NCBI GenBank assembly: GCA_023664045.1
Contig: JAMPGH010000001.1
Location: 1,427,580-1,491,579, forward strand
Length of the DNA: 64,000 nt
From: Alistipes senegalensis
Lineage (GTDB): Bacteria > Bacteroidota > Bacteroidia > Bacteroidales > Rikenellaceae
Direction: 5' to 3'
Below the pieces are notes generated by a model. The model was not told where the DNA came from, ran no database searches, and worked only from the letters and a program-made list of their open reading frames with translations. Shown piece after piece: positions 33,435 to 42,581 of the stretch (positions are counted from its first letter, which is position 1; the number at the start of each line of letters is the position of its first letter). The translations under genes and the position numbers were made by a program.

Positions 33435-35999
33435 ATGTTGACAGAAGAAGAAAAAAATGCCGGTTTGACGGGGCGGATCATCCCCATCAACATCGAGGAG
33501 CAGATGAAGTCGGCCTATATCGACTACTCCATGTCGGTCATCGTGTCGCGAGCGCTGCCCGACGTGCGCGACGGTCTGAAACCCGTCCATCGCCGCATCC
33601 TCTACGACATGAGCGCGGAGCTGAACCTCTACTCCGACAAACCCACGCGTAAGTCGGCCCGTATCGTCGGCGACGTCTTGGGTAAGTTCCACCCCCACGG
33701 CGACTCCTCGGTCTACGACGCGATGGTGCGTCTGGCTCAGGAGTGGTCGATGCGTTACCCGCTCGTCGACGGCCAGGGCAACTTCGGTTCGATGGACGGC
33801 GACTCGCCGGCCGCCATGCGTTATACCGAGGCCCGCATGCGCAAGATCACCGACGAGGTGATGGCCGACATCGACAAGGAGACCATCGACTGGACGCTCA
33901 ACTTCGACGATACGATTCCCGAGCCTACCGTCCTGCCTACCAAGATTCCTCTTCTGATCGTCAACGGTGCCAGCGGCATCGCCGTCGGCATGGCCACCAA
34001 CATGGCGCCCCACAACCTCTCCGAGGTCGTCGACGCCTGCTGCGCCTACGTCGACAATCCCGAAATCACGGGCGAGGAGCTGCTGCAGTACGTCAAGGGC
34101 CCCGACTTCCCCACGGGCGGCATCATCTACGGCTACGAGGGGGTCAGGGAGGCCATGCTCACGGGCCGCGGCCGCGTCGTCATGCGCGCCAAGACCGAGA
34201 TCGAGCATACGCCCAGCGGCCGCGAGTGCATCGTCGTTACGGAGATTCCCTACATGGTCAACAAGGCCGAGATGATCAAGAAGATCGCCGACATGATCAA
34301 CGAGAAGAAGATCGAGGGCATCTCTTACATCAACGACGAGTCCGACCGCAACGGCCTGCGTATCATCATCATCCTCAAACAGGATGCCGTCGCCAGCGTC
34401 GTCTTGAACAATCTCTTCAAGAATACGCCGCTGCAGACTTCGTTCGCCGTCAACAACATCGCATTGGTGGGCGGGCGGCCGCAGTTGTTGTCGATGCGCG
34501 ACCTCATCCGGCACTTCGTCGACCATCGCCACGACGTCGTCGTGCGGCGCACGCGCTACGACAAGCGCAAGGCCGAGGAGCGGCTCCACATCGTGCTGGG
34601 TCTGCTGATCGCGCAGGACAACATCGACGAGATCGTCCGGATCATCCGCTCGTCGCAGACGCCCGATGCGGCCAAGCAGACCATGATCGAGCGCTTCGAC
34701 CTCTCCGAGATTCAGGCTTCGGCCATCATCGAAATGCGCCTGCGCGCCCTCACCGGGCTGGAGCACGGCAAGTTGGTCGCCGAGCGCGACGAGCTTCTGA
34801 AGTTGATCGCCCATCTGCAGGAGGTGCTCGAAAACGAGCCCTTGCAGTTCAAGATCGTCAAGGAGGAGCTCCTCGAAATGAAAGCCAAATACGGCGACGA
34901 GCGCCGCTCCGAAATCGTCTACGCCTCCGAGGAGTTCAACCCCGAGGATTTCTACGCTGACGACGACATGGTCATCACCATCTCGCACATGGGTTATATC
35001 AAGCGTACGCCGCTTGCCGAGTACCGCACGCAGCATCGCGGCGGCGTCGGTGCGAAGGGCAGCGCCACGCGCGACGAGGACTTCATCGAGCACATCTACG
35101 TCGCCTCGATGCACAATACCATGTTGTTCTTCACCGAGAAGGGGCGTTGTTACTGGCTCAAGGTCTACGAGATCCCCGAGGGCGCCCGTTCGTCGAAGGG
35201 CCGCGCCATCCAGAACGTCATCCGCATCGAGCCCGACGACAAGGTCCGCGCCTACATCAACGTCAAGCGCCTCGACGATCAGGAGTACGTCGACAGCAAC
35301 TACATCATCATGTGTACGAAGGACGGCACGATCAAGAAAACCAAGCTCGAGGCTTATTCGCGTCCCCGTCAGAACGGCGTCAACGCCATCGTCATCCGCG
35401 AGGGCGACCAGCTCATCGAGGCCAAGCTCACCAGCGGTTCGGCCGAGGTGATGATCGCCGCGCGCGAGGGCAAGGCCATCCGCTTCAACGAGGCGACCGT
35501 AAGGCCTATCGGCCGCGTCGGCGCCGGTGTGCGCGGCATCTCGCTGGAGGGCGACGACGAGGTCGTAGGCATGATCTGCCTCGAGCCCGACGACAAGCGC
35601 GACGTGCTGGTTCTCAGCGAGAACGGTTACGGCAAGCGTACCGACCTCGACGAGTACCGCATCACCAACCGCGGCGGCAAGGGCGTCAAGACCATCAATA
35701 TCACCGAGAAAACCGGCAAGCTCATTGCGATCCAGTCCGTAACGGACGAGAACGACCTGATGATCATCAACCGCTCGGGTCTGACGATCCGCACTTCCGT
35801 CGAGCAGATTCGCCTCGCCGGGCGCGCTACGCAGGGCGTGAGGATCATCAACTTGCGCGAGGGCGACGCCATCGCATCGGTCATGGCCGTGCCGGCTTCC
35901 GAGGAGGATCCCGAAGCGGAGGGTGCTCCGATCGAGGGTGCCGCCGAAGGCGAAACTCCGCAGACTCCCGCCGGGGGCGGGCAACCCGCAGAAGAATAG
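33435..35999 (+). CDS. gyrA: DNA gyrase subunit A
   Basis: 854 residues. [20 protein letters not shown] opens the breakage-reunion domain; [15 protein letters not shown] contains Ser91 and Asp95, the positions matching E. coli Ser83 and Asp87 (the quinolone-resistance region), both in the sensitive state. Catalytic Tyr130 is in [10 protein letters not shown]. The C-terminal pinwheel carries the gyrase-specific GyrA-box-like QRGGKG variant [10 protein letters not shown], separating it from ParC. An acidic, Pro/Gly-rich tail ends the protein. It introduces negative supercoils with GyrB, whose gene is not in this window. Confidence 0.95.
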   Translation: MLTEEEKNAGLTGRIIPINIEEQMKSAYIDYSMSVIVSRALPDVRDGLKPVHRRILYDMSAELNLYSDKPTRKSARIVGDVLGKFHPHGDSSVYDAMVRLAQEWSMRYPLVDGQGNFGSMDGDSPAAMRYTEARMRKITDEVMADIDKETIDWTLNFDDTIPEPTVLPTKIPLLIVNGASGIAVGMATNMAPHNLSEVVDACCAYVDNPEITGEELLQYVKGPDFPTGGIIYGYEGVREAMLTGRGRVVMRAKTEIEHTPSGRECIVVTEIPYMVNKAEMIKKIADMINEKKIEGISYINDESDRNGLRIIIILKQDAVASVVLNNLFKNTPLQTSFAVNNIALVGGRPQLLSMRDLIRHFVDHRHDVVVRRTRYDKRKAEERLHIVLGLLIAQDNIDEIVRIIRSSQTPDAAKQTMIERFDLSEIQASAIIEMRLRALTGLEHGKLVAERDELLKLIAHLQEVLENEPLQFKIVKEELLEMKAKYGDERRSEIVYASEEFNPEDFYADDDMVITISHMGYIKRTPLAEYRTQHRGGVGAKGSATRDEDFIEHIYVASMHNTMLFFTEKGRCYWLKVYEIPEGARSSKGRAIQNVIRIEPDDKVRAYINVKRLDDQEYVDSNYIIMCTKDGTIKKTKLEAYSRPRQNGVNAIVIREGDQLIEAKLTSGSAEVMIAAREGKAIRFNEATVRPIGRVGAGVRGISLEGDDEVVGMICLEPDDKRDVLVLSENGYGKRTDLDEYRITNRGGKGVKTINITEKTGKLIAIQSVTDENDLMIINRSGLTIRTSVEQIRLAGRATQGVRIINLREGDAIASVMAVPASEEDPEAEGAPIEGAAEGETPQTPAGGGQPAEE

Positions 36000-36024
36000 T
36001 ACGCAAACCTTAAATTTCGATAGT

Positions 36025-37377
36025 ATGAAAAAAACGATTTGGATGGCATGCGCCGCTCTGTTGCTGGCCATGCCGGTCGTGCAGGCTCAGAAAGTGAACG
36101 AGTCTTCTTTCCGCTCCAAGATCGAAAAGAGCGACGCCGACATCGCCGATGCCAAGAAGAACGGCAAGGCTTCCACGTGGATCAACCGCGGCAAGCTCTT
36201 CTACGACGTCGCCGCCGAGCCCACGAAGAACCTCTTCATCAACATGGACGCCGCCATGCTGAAGCTCAATTCGGCTGTCGGCGATCCCGCGGCCGTGGAG
36301 CCCGCCGAGGTGCAGGGGCAGGCTTGCGAGGCGTGGATCTATCCCTATTTCACGGCTTATGTCGCCGACGGCAAGGTCCTCACCTGGAAGCAGACCCGAT
36401 CGATCGTCGAGGATGCTCCCGCTCAGGCCATCGCCGCCTATAACAAGGCTTTCGAGCTCGATCCCAAGTCGGCCGAGAAGGTCAAGGCGGGTCTGAAGCA
36501 GATCAGCGACTTCTGTTCGTTGGTCGGCAACGCGGGTCTCAACCTCGGCACCTATGCCGATGCGGCCGACGCCTATGTCATGGCTTTCGACGCGCAGTCT
36601 TCCCCGGCTTACGGTACGCCCGATCCCGTTCTGCTTTATTACGCCGGTTACCTGCGTACGGTCGACGGACCCCAGCATCCCGCTTCGTTCGTCCTCGGTG
36701 CCGAGTACCTCGACAAGGCGCTCGCTCTGGGTTACGTCGACGAGGAGGGGGCTATCTACTACTACCTCTTCCACAGCCTCTACGGTCAGAAGGAGAGCGA
36801 TCCCGAGGCGATTCTCCGCGCGAAGGACGCCTTGCTCACCGGTATCGAGAAGTTCCCCAAGAACGAGCGGATCCTCGAAGGTCTCATGCAGCTCTATACT
36901 TCGGAGCAGGGCGTGGGCGATCCCTCCGACCTGATCGCTCTGATCGACAATGCCATCGCCGAGAATCCCGAGAACGTCGACTTGTGGTTCGGCCGCGGCC
37001 GTACGTTCTACGCATTGAAGAACTACGACGAGAGCATCGCTTCGTTCGAGAAGATCGTCGAGCTGCAGCCCGAGTCGTTCGACGGTTATTACTATCTGGG
37101 CGTCTTCTATACGATCAAGGGCGACGCCATGAATCAGGAGCTCAACTCGCGGCAGTACAGCAGCCAGTCGGCCTACGACACCGATCTGAAGGAGGTCAAT
37201 GCCGTCTACCTCGCCGCCGTGCCTTACTTCGAGAAGGCGCACCAGCTCAAGCCCGAGGATGCCGATACGCTCGAATTCCTCAAGCAGCTCTGCTTCCGTC
37301 TGCGCGACGAGGAGGGCATCATGGAGAAGTACAATATCTACAACGACCTGTACAAGCAGGCCAAAGGGCTCGAGTAG
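36025..37377 (+). CDS. Periplasmic tetratricopeptide-repeat protein
   Basis: 450 residues from the ATG at 36025, which gives a signal peptide (MKKTIWMACAALLLAMPVVQAQ). Helical repeats follow, with TPR-like segments such as AIAAYNKAFELDPKSAEKV, NVDLWFGRGRTFYALKNYDESIASF and AVPYFEKAHQLKPEDADTL. It probably scaffolds an envelope complex; its partner is unknown. It starts 25 bp after gyrA, so it may be read from the gyrA promoter. A terminator follows about 25 bp after the stop. Confidence 0.82.
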   Translation: MKKTIWMACAALLLAMPVVQAQKVNESSFRSKIEKSDADIADAKKNGKASTWINRGKLFYDVAAEPTKNLFINMDAAMLKLNSAVGDPAAVEPAEVQGQACEAWIYPYFTAYVADGKVLTWKQTRSIVEDAPAQAIAAYNKAFELDPKSAEKVKAGLKQISDFCSLVGNAGLNLGTYADAADAYVMAFDAQSSPAYGTPDPVLLYYAGYLRTVDGPQHPASFVLGAEYLDKALALGYVDEEGAIYYYLFHSLYGQKESDPEAILRAKDALLTGIEKFPKNERILEGLMQLYTSEQGVGDPSDLIALIDNAIAENPENVDLWFGRGRTFYALKNYDESIASFEKIVELQPESFDGYYYLGVFYTIKGDAMNQELNSRQYSSQSAYDTDLKEVNAVYLAAVPYFEKAHQLKPEDADTLEFLKQLCFRLRDEEGIMEKYNIYNDLYKQAKGLE

Positions 37378-37401
37378 TCGACCTTTTCCCTCTGCGATCG
37401 A

Positions 37402-37433
37402 GGAGCCTCCGGTTTTTCCCGGGGGCTCTTTTC
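37402..37433 (+). terminator. Rho-independent terminator after the TPR gene
   Basis: GAGCCTCCGG pairs with CCCGGGGGCTC across a T5 loop, then TTTTCG follows. It ends the gyrA-TPR transcript before the minisatellite. Confidence 0.7.
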
Positions 37434-37486
37434 GTCTCTTTCCGCATCTTCGTTGCCGCGCGAGACTGCAGGTCCCCGACTCCGCA

Positions 37487-37815
37487 ATGCCGAACCTCGC
37501 ATTTCTGCATTCCCGCCCGAGACTTGCATTGGGTTCCTCCCGCCGCGCCGCTCTTGGCCGCCCGCAACTTCGCATTCCCGTTTTCTCTCGCCGCGCCGCT
37601 CTCTGCCGCCGCAACCTCGCATTTCGGTTTTTTCCCGCCGCGCCGCTCTCTGCCGCCCGCAACTTCGCATTCTCGTTTCCTCCCGCCGCGCCGCTCTTTG
37701 CCGCCGCAACTTCGCATTTCGGTTTTTCCCGCCGCACCCTCTTGCCGCCCGCAACTTCGCATTCCCGTTTTCTCCCGCCGCGCCGCTCTCTGCCGCCCGC
37801 TTCTGCATTCCGAAC
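37487..37815. repeat. Minisatellite of about 47-48 bp units between convergent genes
   Basis: Units begin at 37564, 37611, 37659, 37706 and 37751 with GCAAC(T/C)TCGCATT. A T/C-rich segment and CGCCGCGCCGCTCT-like sequence complete each unit. More decayed units flank them at 37487-37563 and from 37799. Spacing is 47, 48, 47 and 45 bp, and adjacent units alternate between a TCCCGTTTTC and a TTCGGTTTTT version. The spacing is not a constant multiple of three and no convincing gene covers it, so it is taken as non-coding. Confidence 0.85.
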
Positions 37816-37856
37816 GATTCCGTCGCATCACGGTTGTCGGGTCGGGCCCATTTCCT

Positions 37857-37893
37857 AAAAAATCGAGGAGACCTCTCGAAAAGGTCTCCTCGA
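37857..37893 (-). terminator. Rho-independent terminator of the DUF4861 gene
   Basis: TCGAGGAGACC pairs perfectly with GGTCTCCTCGA (11 bp). On the - strand the stem is followed by a run of six T. It lies 48 bp past the end of the DUF4861 gene. Confidence 0.85.
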
Positions 37894-37940
37894 TCGAGTG
37901 AGTAGGGGCGTATCGCCGCCGCGTCCCGGTACCGGAGTTT

Positions 37941-39053
37941 TCAGCGCACGACTTTCACTTCCAGCGGCTCCGCCAGCGCGGCCGCCGTTTCGGCTGCGAG
38001 CGATGTCCACTGTTCCATGTTCTCTACGCCGCCTTTGCTCCAGCCCGACCCCGCATAGTATACCAGCGGTTCGCCGTCGAGCGCTTTCTTCACCGCCAGC
38101 GCATGTCCCAGCGTGTCGGGCAGAATCTCCGCTCCCGGCAGCAGGATCGACAGGTAGATGTCTCCGTCGGCCGCAGGATCCGAGGAGTCCGAGGCCGCTT
38201 CGCGGAGGGCCAGCCAGCCGTCGCCCGAGGCGAACTCCTTGACATCGTGGCGCACGACGCCCGCCGCGATCGGCAGCTCCGATACGCCCGTATAGCGGTT
38301 TTCCATGCGCGAGAAGCGCGATCCCGCGTCGAGCGAAATCCGCTTCACCAGCGACACCTGCTTTCCCTCCACTTCGAAAGGTCCGTAGGTCAGTTCGAAG
38401 GTCGTGCGCAGGGGGCCGTTGTCTAATGTGCGCTGCGTCGCATAGTTGTGGCCCATCATCCAGAAGCGGCCGCCGGCGAAGGGCAGCGAGGCCCCCGAGC
38501 CCAGCGTTACGCCCACCTTGTAGCAGTCCATGCCGTCGCCGTAGTCGTGGTGGTATTGGCCGCGGGCGTAGCGTTCGTCGATCACCAGCCGGTCGGTCGA
38601 CTTCACCCAGACGTCGATGCCCGGGGTTATCAGTTTCTCGGGCGAGGTCTCCAGCGCCGGACCGTAGAGACGGTAGGCCACCTTGTCGTTCTCCCACGCG
38701 TAGTCGTCGTAGCGCTCGGGCACCTGACGGCCGTAGGTGCGGGCCGCGTAGACGCCGCGTTCTCCCGCCGCGATCGCAAAATGTTTTTCCGCCCCCGCTT
38801 CCAGATCGGTCTGGAAGATCAGCGACTGCGGTTCTGCCTCTCCGGCATAGATCACCTGCGAGGGGATCTCTTCGCCGGCGGCATTCCGCACCACCGCGTT
38901 CTCGGGCGTTACACCCCGCAGCTCTTCCCACGCGATCTCCACCGTCGCCGCTTCGCGGGCGTATCGCGACGGATTCTTCACCTCCACGCGCACTCCCTGC
39001 GCGCAGGAAGCCAGCAGAAGCGCCGTCGCCGAAAGAATGATTTTCTGCATCAT
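37941..39053 (-). CDS. DUF4861 family lipoprotein
   Basis: 370 residues. The lipoprotein signal ends LLASC (Cys17). The body fits DUF4861: an N-terminal beta domain (about 22-100), then TYGRQVPERYDDYAWENDKVAYRLYGPAL, YHHDYGDGMDCYKVG and a C-terminal segment with YYAGSGWSKGG. DUF4861 proteins have no agreed activity but are often encoded with pectin- or uronate-degrading enzymes. That fits the galacturonate operon transcribed divergently from 39228. The shared 174-bp intergenic region has a palindrome that could control both. Confidence 0.75.
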   Translation of the reverse strand: MMQKIILSATALLLASCAQGVRVEVKNPSRYAREAATVEIAWEELRGVTPENAVVRNAAGEEIPSQVIYAGEAEPQSLIFQTDLEAGAEKHFAIAAGERGVYAARTYGRQVPERYDDYAWENDKVAYRLYGPALETSPEKLITPGIDVWVKSTDRLVIDERYARGQYHHDYGDGMDCYKVGVTLGSGASLPFAGGRFWMMGHNYATQRTLDNGPLRTTFELTYGPFEVEGKQVSLVKRISLDAGSRFSRMENRYTGVSELPIAAGVVRHDVKEFASGDGWLALREAASDSSDPAADGDIYLSILLPGAEILPDTLGHALAVKKALDGEPLVYYAGSGWSKGGVENMEQWTSLAAETAAALAEPLEVKVVR

Positions 39054-39107
39054 GACGAATCGTTTTTTTTCGTTGTTCGTGCGGTAAAATTACGGTTTTT
39101 TCGTATA

Positions 39108-39119
39108 TTGGTCAACCAA
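39108..39119. promoter_or_regulatory. Candidate operator between the DUF4861 gene and uxaC
   Basis: TTGGT-CA-ACCAA is a perfect palindrome with 5-bp arms, placed between divergent starts (55 bp from the DUF4861 start, 109 bp from uxaC). It has the T-GGT-N2-ACC-A shape bound by FadR-type GntR regulators such as ExuR/UxuR in other bacteria, which control hexuronate genes. No regulator gene is nearby, so the link is inferred. Confidence 0.4.
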
Positions 39120-39227
39120 AACGGCAATTATTCTCCTTAATTCGGTAATTTTTCATATTCGCAATGCGCACGATTCGTTAATTTTACATTCCGAAAATCG
39201 AAACGTATCAAAACATTCATACCGACC

Positions 39228-40640
39228 ATGAAACAGTTCAACGACGACAATTTCCTGCTGCAGACTCCTGCCGCGGAGCGTCTCTACCACGAGCATGCGG
39301 CCAAGATGCCGATCATCGACTACCACTGCCACCTGATCCCCGAGTACGTGGCTTCGAACCACCGCTTCGACAACCTCTCGAAGATCTGGCTGGAGGGCGA
39401 CCACTACAAGTGGCGCGCCATGCGTACCAACGGCGTCGACGAGCGTTACTGCACCGGCAAGGATACGTCCGACTGGGAGAAGTTCGAGAAGTGGGCCGAG
39501 ACGGTCCCTTATACCATGCGCAACCCCTTGTACCACTGGACGCACCTCGAGCTCAAGACCGCTTTCGGGGTTACCGAGCTGTTGAATCCCCGGACGGCGC
39601 GCGGGATCTACGACCAGTGTACCGAGCAGTTGCAGAAGCCCGAGCGTTACGCCCGCGGCCTGATGCAGCACTACAACGTCGAGGTCGTCTGTACGACCGA
39701 CGACCCCGTCGATTCGCTGGAGCATCACCTCAAGGTCGCGCAGGATGGTTTCGCCGTGAGAATGTTGCCCACGTGGCGTCCCGACAAGGCGATGGCCGTC
39801 GAGGTTCCCGCCAACTTCCGCGCTTACATGGAGAAACTCTCCGAGGTCTCGGGCGTCGGGATCCGCAAGTTCTCCGACGTGATCGACGCGTTGCGCGTGC
39901 GCCACAAGTTCTTCGAGGAGGTCGGTTGCCGCCTCTCCGACCACGGCATCGAGGAGTTCTACGCCGAGGATTATACGCAGGCCGAGATCGACGCTATCTT
40001 TAATAAGGTGTTCGGCGGCAAGGAACTCACGCGCGAGGAGATCCGCAAGTACAAGACCGCCATGATGGTCGAGTTCGCCGTGATGGACCACGAGACCGGG
40101 TGGACGCAGCAGTTCCACTACGGCGCCATCCGCGACAACAATTCGCGTATGTTCAAGCAGTTGGGTCCCGATACGGGCTTCGATTCGATCGGCGACTTCA
40201 CCGTCGGCAAGGCCATGTCCAAGTTCTTCGACATGCTCGACCGCGACGACAAGCTCACCAAGACGATCATCTATAACCTCAATCCCCGCGACAACGAGCT
40301 CGTCGCCACCATGTTGGGCAACTTCCAGGACGGCCGCTACGGCGCCGGCAAGATCCAGTTCGGCTCGGGTTGGTGGTTCCTCGACCAGAAGGACGGCATG
40401 GAGAAGCAGATGAACGCACTTTCGACGCTGGGCCTGCTGAGCCGCTTCGTCGGCATGCTCACCGACTCGCGTTCGTTCCTCTCCTACCCGCGCCACGAGT
40501 ACTTCCGCCGTACGCTCTGCAACCTCTTGGGCAACGACATCGAGCAGGGTCTGCTGCCTGCTTCGGAGATCGACTTCATCGGCCGCGAGATCGTCGAGGG
40601 CGTATGTTACCGCAATGCCAAGAACTATTTCAAATTCTAA
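39228..40640 (+). CDS. uxaC: Glucuronate/galacturonate (uronate) isomerase
   Basis: 470 residues, the usual UxaC length. MPIIDYHCHL gives the His33-x-His35 metal-site motif of the amidohydrolase superfamily. Further matches are RTNGVDERYCTG, NPLYHWTHLEL and FGSGWWFLDQKDGMEKQ near the C-terminus. It converts D-galacturonate to tagaturonate, or glucuronate to fructuronate, as the first cytoplasmic step. It heads a + strand operon with kdgK 14 bp downstream. Confidence 0.95.
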   Translation: MKQFNDDNFLLQTPAAERLYHEHAAKMPIIDYHCHLIPEYVASNHRFDNLSKIWLEGDHYKWRAMRTNGVDERYCTGKDTSDWEKFEKWAETVPYTMRNPLYHWTHLELKTAFGVTELLNPRTARGIYDQCTEQLQKPERYARGLMQHYNVEVVCTTDDPVDSLEHHLKVAQDGFAVRMLPTWRPDKAMAVEVPANFRAYMEKLSEVSGVGIRKFSDVIDALRVRHKFFEEVGCRLSDHGIEEFYAEDYTQAEIDAIFNKVFGGKELTREEIRKYKTAMMVEFAVMDHETGWTQQFHYGAIRDNNSRMFKQLGPDTGFDSIGDFTVGKAMSKFFDMLDRDDKLTKTIIYNLNPRDNELVATMLGNFQDGRYGAGKIQFGSGWWFLDQKDGMEKQMNALSTLGLLSRFVGMLTDSRSFLSYPRHEYFRRTLCNLLGNDIEQGLLPASEIDFIGREIVEGVCYRNAKNYFKF

Positions 40641-40654
40641 ATCTTCATAACCCT

Positions 40655-41674
40655 ATGAAAATCGTTACTTTGGGTGAAATCATGCTGCGTCTCTCGACGC
40701 CCGGCAACACCCGTTTCGTCCAGTCCGATTCGTTCGACGTCGTCTACGGCGGCGGCGAGGCCAACGTCGCCGTCAGCTGCGCCAACTACGGCCACGACGC
40801 TTATTTCGTCTCCAAGCTGCCCAAGCACGAGATCGGCCAGTCGGCCGTCAACGCGTTGCGCAAGTACGGCGTGAAGACCGACTTCATCGCCCGCGGCGGC
40901 GACCGCGTGGGTATCTACTACCTCGAGACCGGCGCTTCGATGCGTCCTTCGAAGGTGATCTACGACCGCGCCCACTCGGCCATCGCCGAGGCCGACGCCG
41001 CCGACTTCGACTTCGACGCCATCATGGAGGGTGCCCAGTGGTTCCACTGGTCGGGCATCACGCCGGCCATTTCCGACAAGGCCGCCGAGCTCACGCGGCT
41101 GGCTTGCGAGGCCGCCAAGCGCCACGGGGTTACGGTCTCCGTCGACCTCAATTTCCGCAAGAAGCTCTGGACCAAAGAGAAAGCCCAGTCGATCATGCGG
41201 CCCCTGATGCAGTACGTCGACGTCTGCATCGGCAACGAGGAGGACGCCGAGCTGTGCCTCGGTTTCAAGCCCGACGCCAACGTCGAGGGCGGCGAGACCA
41301 ATGCCGAGGGTTACAAGGGCATTTTCAAGCAGATGGCCGAAACGTTCGGTTTCAAATACGTCATCTCCACCTTGCGCGAGTCGTTCTCCGCTACGCATAA
41401 CGGTTGGAAGGCCATGATCTACAACGGCAAGGAGTTCTACGAGTCGAAGCGCTACGATATCAATCCCATCATCGACCGCGTCGGCGGCGGCGACTCCTTC
41501 TCCGGCGGCATCATCCACGGCCTCTTGACCAAGCCCACGCAGGGCGAGGCCCTCGAGTTCGCCGTCGCCGCTTCGGCTTTGAAGCACACGATCAACGGCG
41601 ACTTCAACCTCGTCTCCGTCGAGGAGGTCGAATCCCTCGCCGGCGGCAACGCCAACGGCCGCGTGCAGCGATAG
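40655..41674 (+). CDS. kdgK: 2-keto-3-deoxygluconate kinase (PfkB family)
   Basis: 339 residues. The PfkB fold has the N-terminal [15 protein letters not shown] and C-terminal [18 protein letters not shown] motif with the catalytic Asp. Position in a galacturonate operon, next to eda, identifies the substrate as 2-keto-3-deoxygluconate, giving KDPG. The 154-bp gap to eda contains a possible hairpin (GGCGGA paired with TCCGCC before TTTT, 41711-41749) and a GAAA-tetraloop hairpin (41751-41764). Confidence 0.9.
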   Translation: MKIVTLGEIMLRLSTPGNTRFVQSDSFDVVYGGGEANVAVSCANYGHDAYFVSKLPKHEIGQSAVNALRKYGVKTDFIARGGDRVGIYYLETGASMRPSKVIYDRAHSAIAEADAADFDFDAIMEGAQWFHWSGITPAISDKAAELTRLACEAAKRHGVTVSVDLNFRKKLWTKEKAQSIMRPLMQYVDVCIGNEEDAELCLGFKPDANVEGGETNAEGYKGIFKQMAETFGFKYVISTLRESFSATHNGWKAMIYNGKEFYESKRYDINPIIDRVGGGDSFSGGIIHGLLTKPTQGEALEFAVAASALKHTINGDFNLVSVEEVESLAGGNANGRVQR

Positions 41675-41815
41675 CTCGTTCGGGATCGTTTCCGCTTTAC
41701 GTTCCGAACAGGCGGAGGCAGTCGTCGGATGGTTTTGGTTCCGCCTTTTGCCACCGAAAGGTGGAGAAAAAGGGGCGGTCTCCGTTTCGCAGAAATGTTC
41801 TTTTCACTTTACTTT

Positions 41816-41823
41816 TAACTTCG
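41816..41823 (+). promoter_or_regulatory. Possible -7 box just before eda
   Basis: TAACTTCG matches TAnnTTTG at seven of eight positions and ends 5 bp before the eda ATG. If used, transcription would start at or within a few bases of the ATG, giving an almost leaderless message. It may equally be chance. Confidence 0.25.
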
Positions 41824-41828
41824 AAAAA

Positions 41829-42503
41829 ATGGCAAGATTCAATAAGTCTCAGGTCATGGAAGCCATCGGCAAGACCGGTATGGTTCCCGTTTTCTATCAC
41901 GCCGACGCCGAGATCGCCCAGCAGGTCCTCAAGGCTTGCTACGAGGGCGGCGTCCGCGCTTTCGAGTTCACCAACCGCGGCGACTTCGCTTCGGAGGTCT
42001 TCATCAAGTTGGTGAAGTTCGCCGCTAAGGAGTGTCCCGACATGGTGTTGGGCATCGGCTCCATCGTCGATGCGCCCACCGCCGCTCTGTACATGCAGTA
42101 CGGCGCCAACTTCGTCGTCGGTCCCTACCTCAATGCGGAGGTCGCCCGGGTCTGCAACCGCCACCTCGTGCCCTATACCCCCGGCTGCGGTTCCGTTACC
42201 GAGATCGGCATGGCCCAGGAGCTGGGTTGCGACCTGACGAAGGTCTTCCCCGCCGGCAACGTCGGGGGCCCCTCGTTCGTCAAGAACGTCAAGGCTCCGC
42301 TGCCGTGGTCCAATATCATGGCTACGGGCGCCGTCGAACCCACCGAGGAGAACCTTACGGCTTGGTTCAAGGCCGGGGTCTTCTGCGTCGGCATGGGTTC
42401 GCAGCTCTTCCCGAAGGAGACGATCGCCGACAAGGATTGGAAGGCCATCTCCGACAAGTGCCGCTTCGCCCTCGGGGTCATCGCCTCCGTGCGCGGTAAA
42501 TAG
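41829..42503 (+). CDS. eda: KDPG/KHG aldolase
   Basis: 224 residues from the ATG at 41829. The class I aldolase features are RAFEFTNRG with catalytic Glu46, [11 protein letters not shown], and KVFPAG with Schiff-base Lys138. It cleaves KDPG to pyruvate and glyceraldehyde-3-phosphate, the end of the galacturonate branch. A longer in-frame start upstream overlaps structured leader sequence and lacks homology, so it was not chosen. A perfect hairpin follows the stop. Confidence 0.92.
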   Translation: MARFNKSQVMEAIGKTGMVPVFYHADAEIAQQVLKACYEGGVRAFEFTNRGDFASEVFIKLVKFAAKECPDMVLGIGSIVDAPTAALYMQYGANFVVGPYLNAEVARVCNRHLVPYTPGCGSVTEIGMAQELGCDLTKVFPAGNVGGPSFVKNVKAPLPWSNIMATGAVEPTEENLTAWFKAGVFCVGMGSQLFPKETIADKDWKAISDKCRFALGVIASVRGK

Positions 42504-42514
42504 TTTTCCGGGGA

Positions 42515-42544
42515 TTTCCGGGCGCTCCATCGGGCGCCCGGAAA
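42515..42544 (+). terminator. Hairpin between eda and the hexuronate transporter gene
   Basis: TTTCCGGGCGC pairs perfectly with GCGCCCGGAAA (11 bp) around an 8-nt loop. A pyrimidine-rich stretch follows but no clean T-run. It probably stabilises the eda end of the message or partly terminates it. Confidence 0.5.
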
Positions 42545-42581
42545 CTTCCGTTCTTTTCTCTCAACCGAAAAAACTACCTGA

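Noticed and set aside
37487-37815. CRISPR array
   Set aside because: Whole 47-48 bp units repeat; there are no unique spacers between short repeats, and no cas genes are present.
37319-37831. Repetitive Arg/Gly/Ala-rich frames across the minisatellite
   Set aside because: Unit lengths of 47-48 bp do not keep one frame, no start context exists, and terminators flank the region, so the repetitive peptide is a by-product of the repeat DNA.
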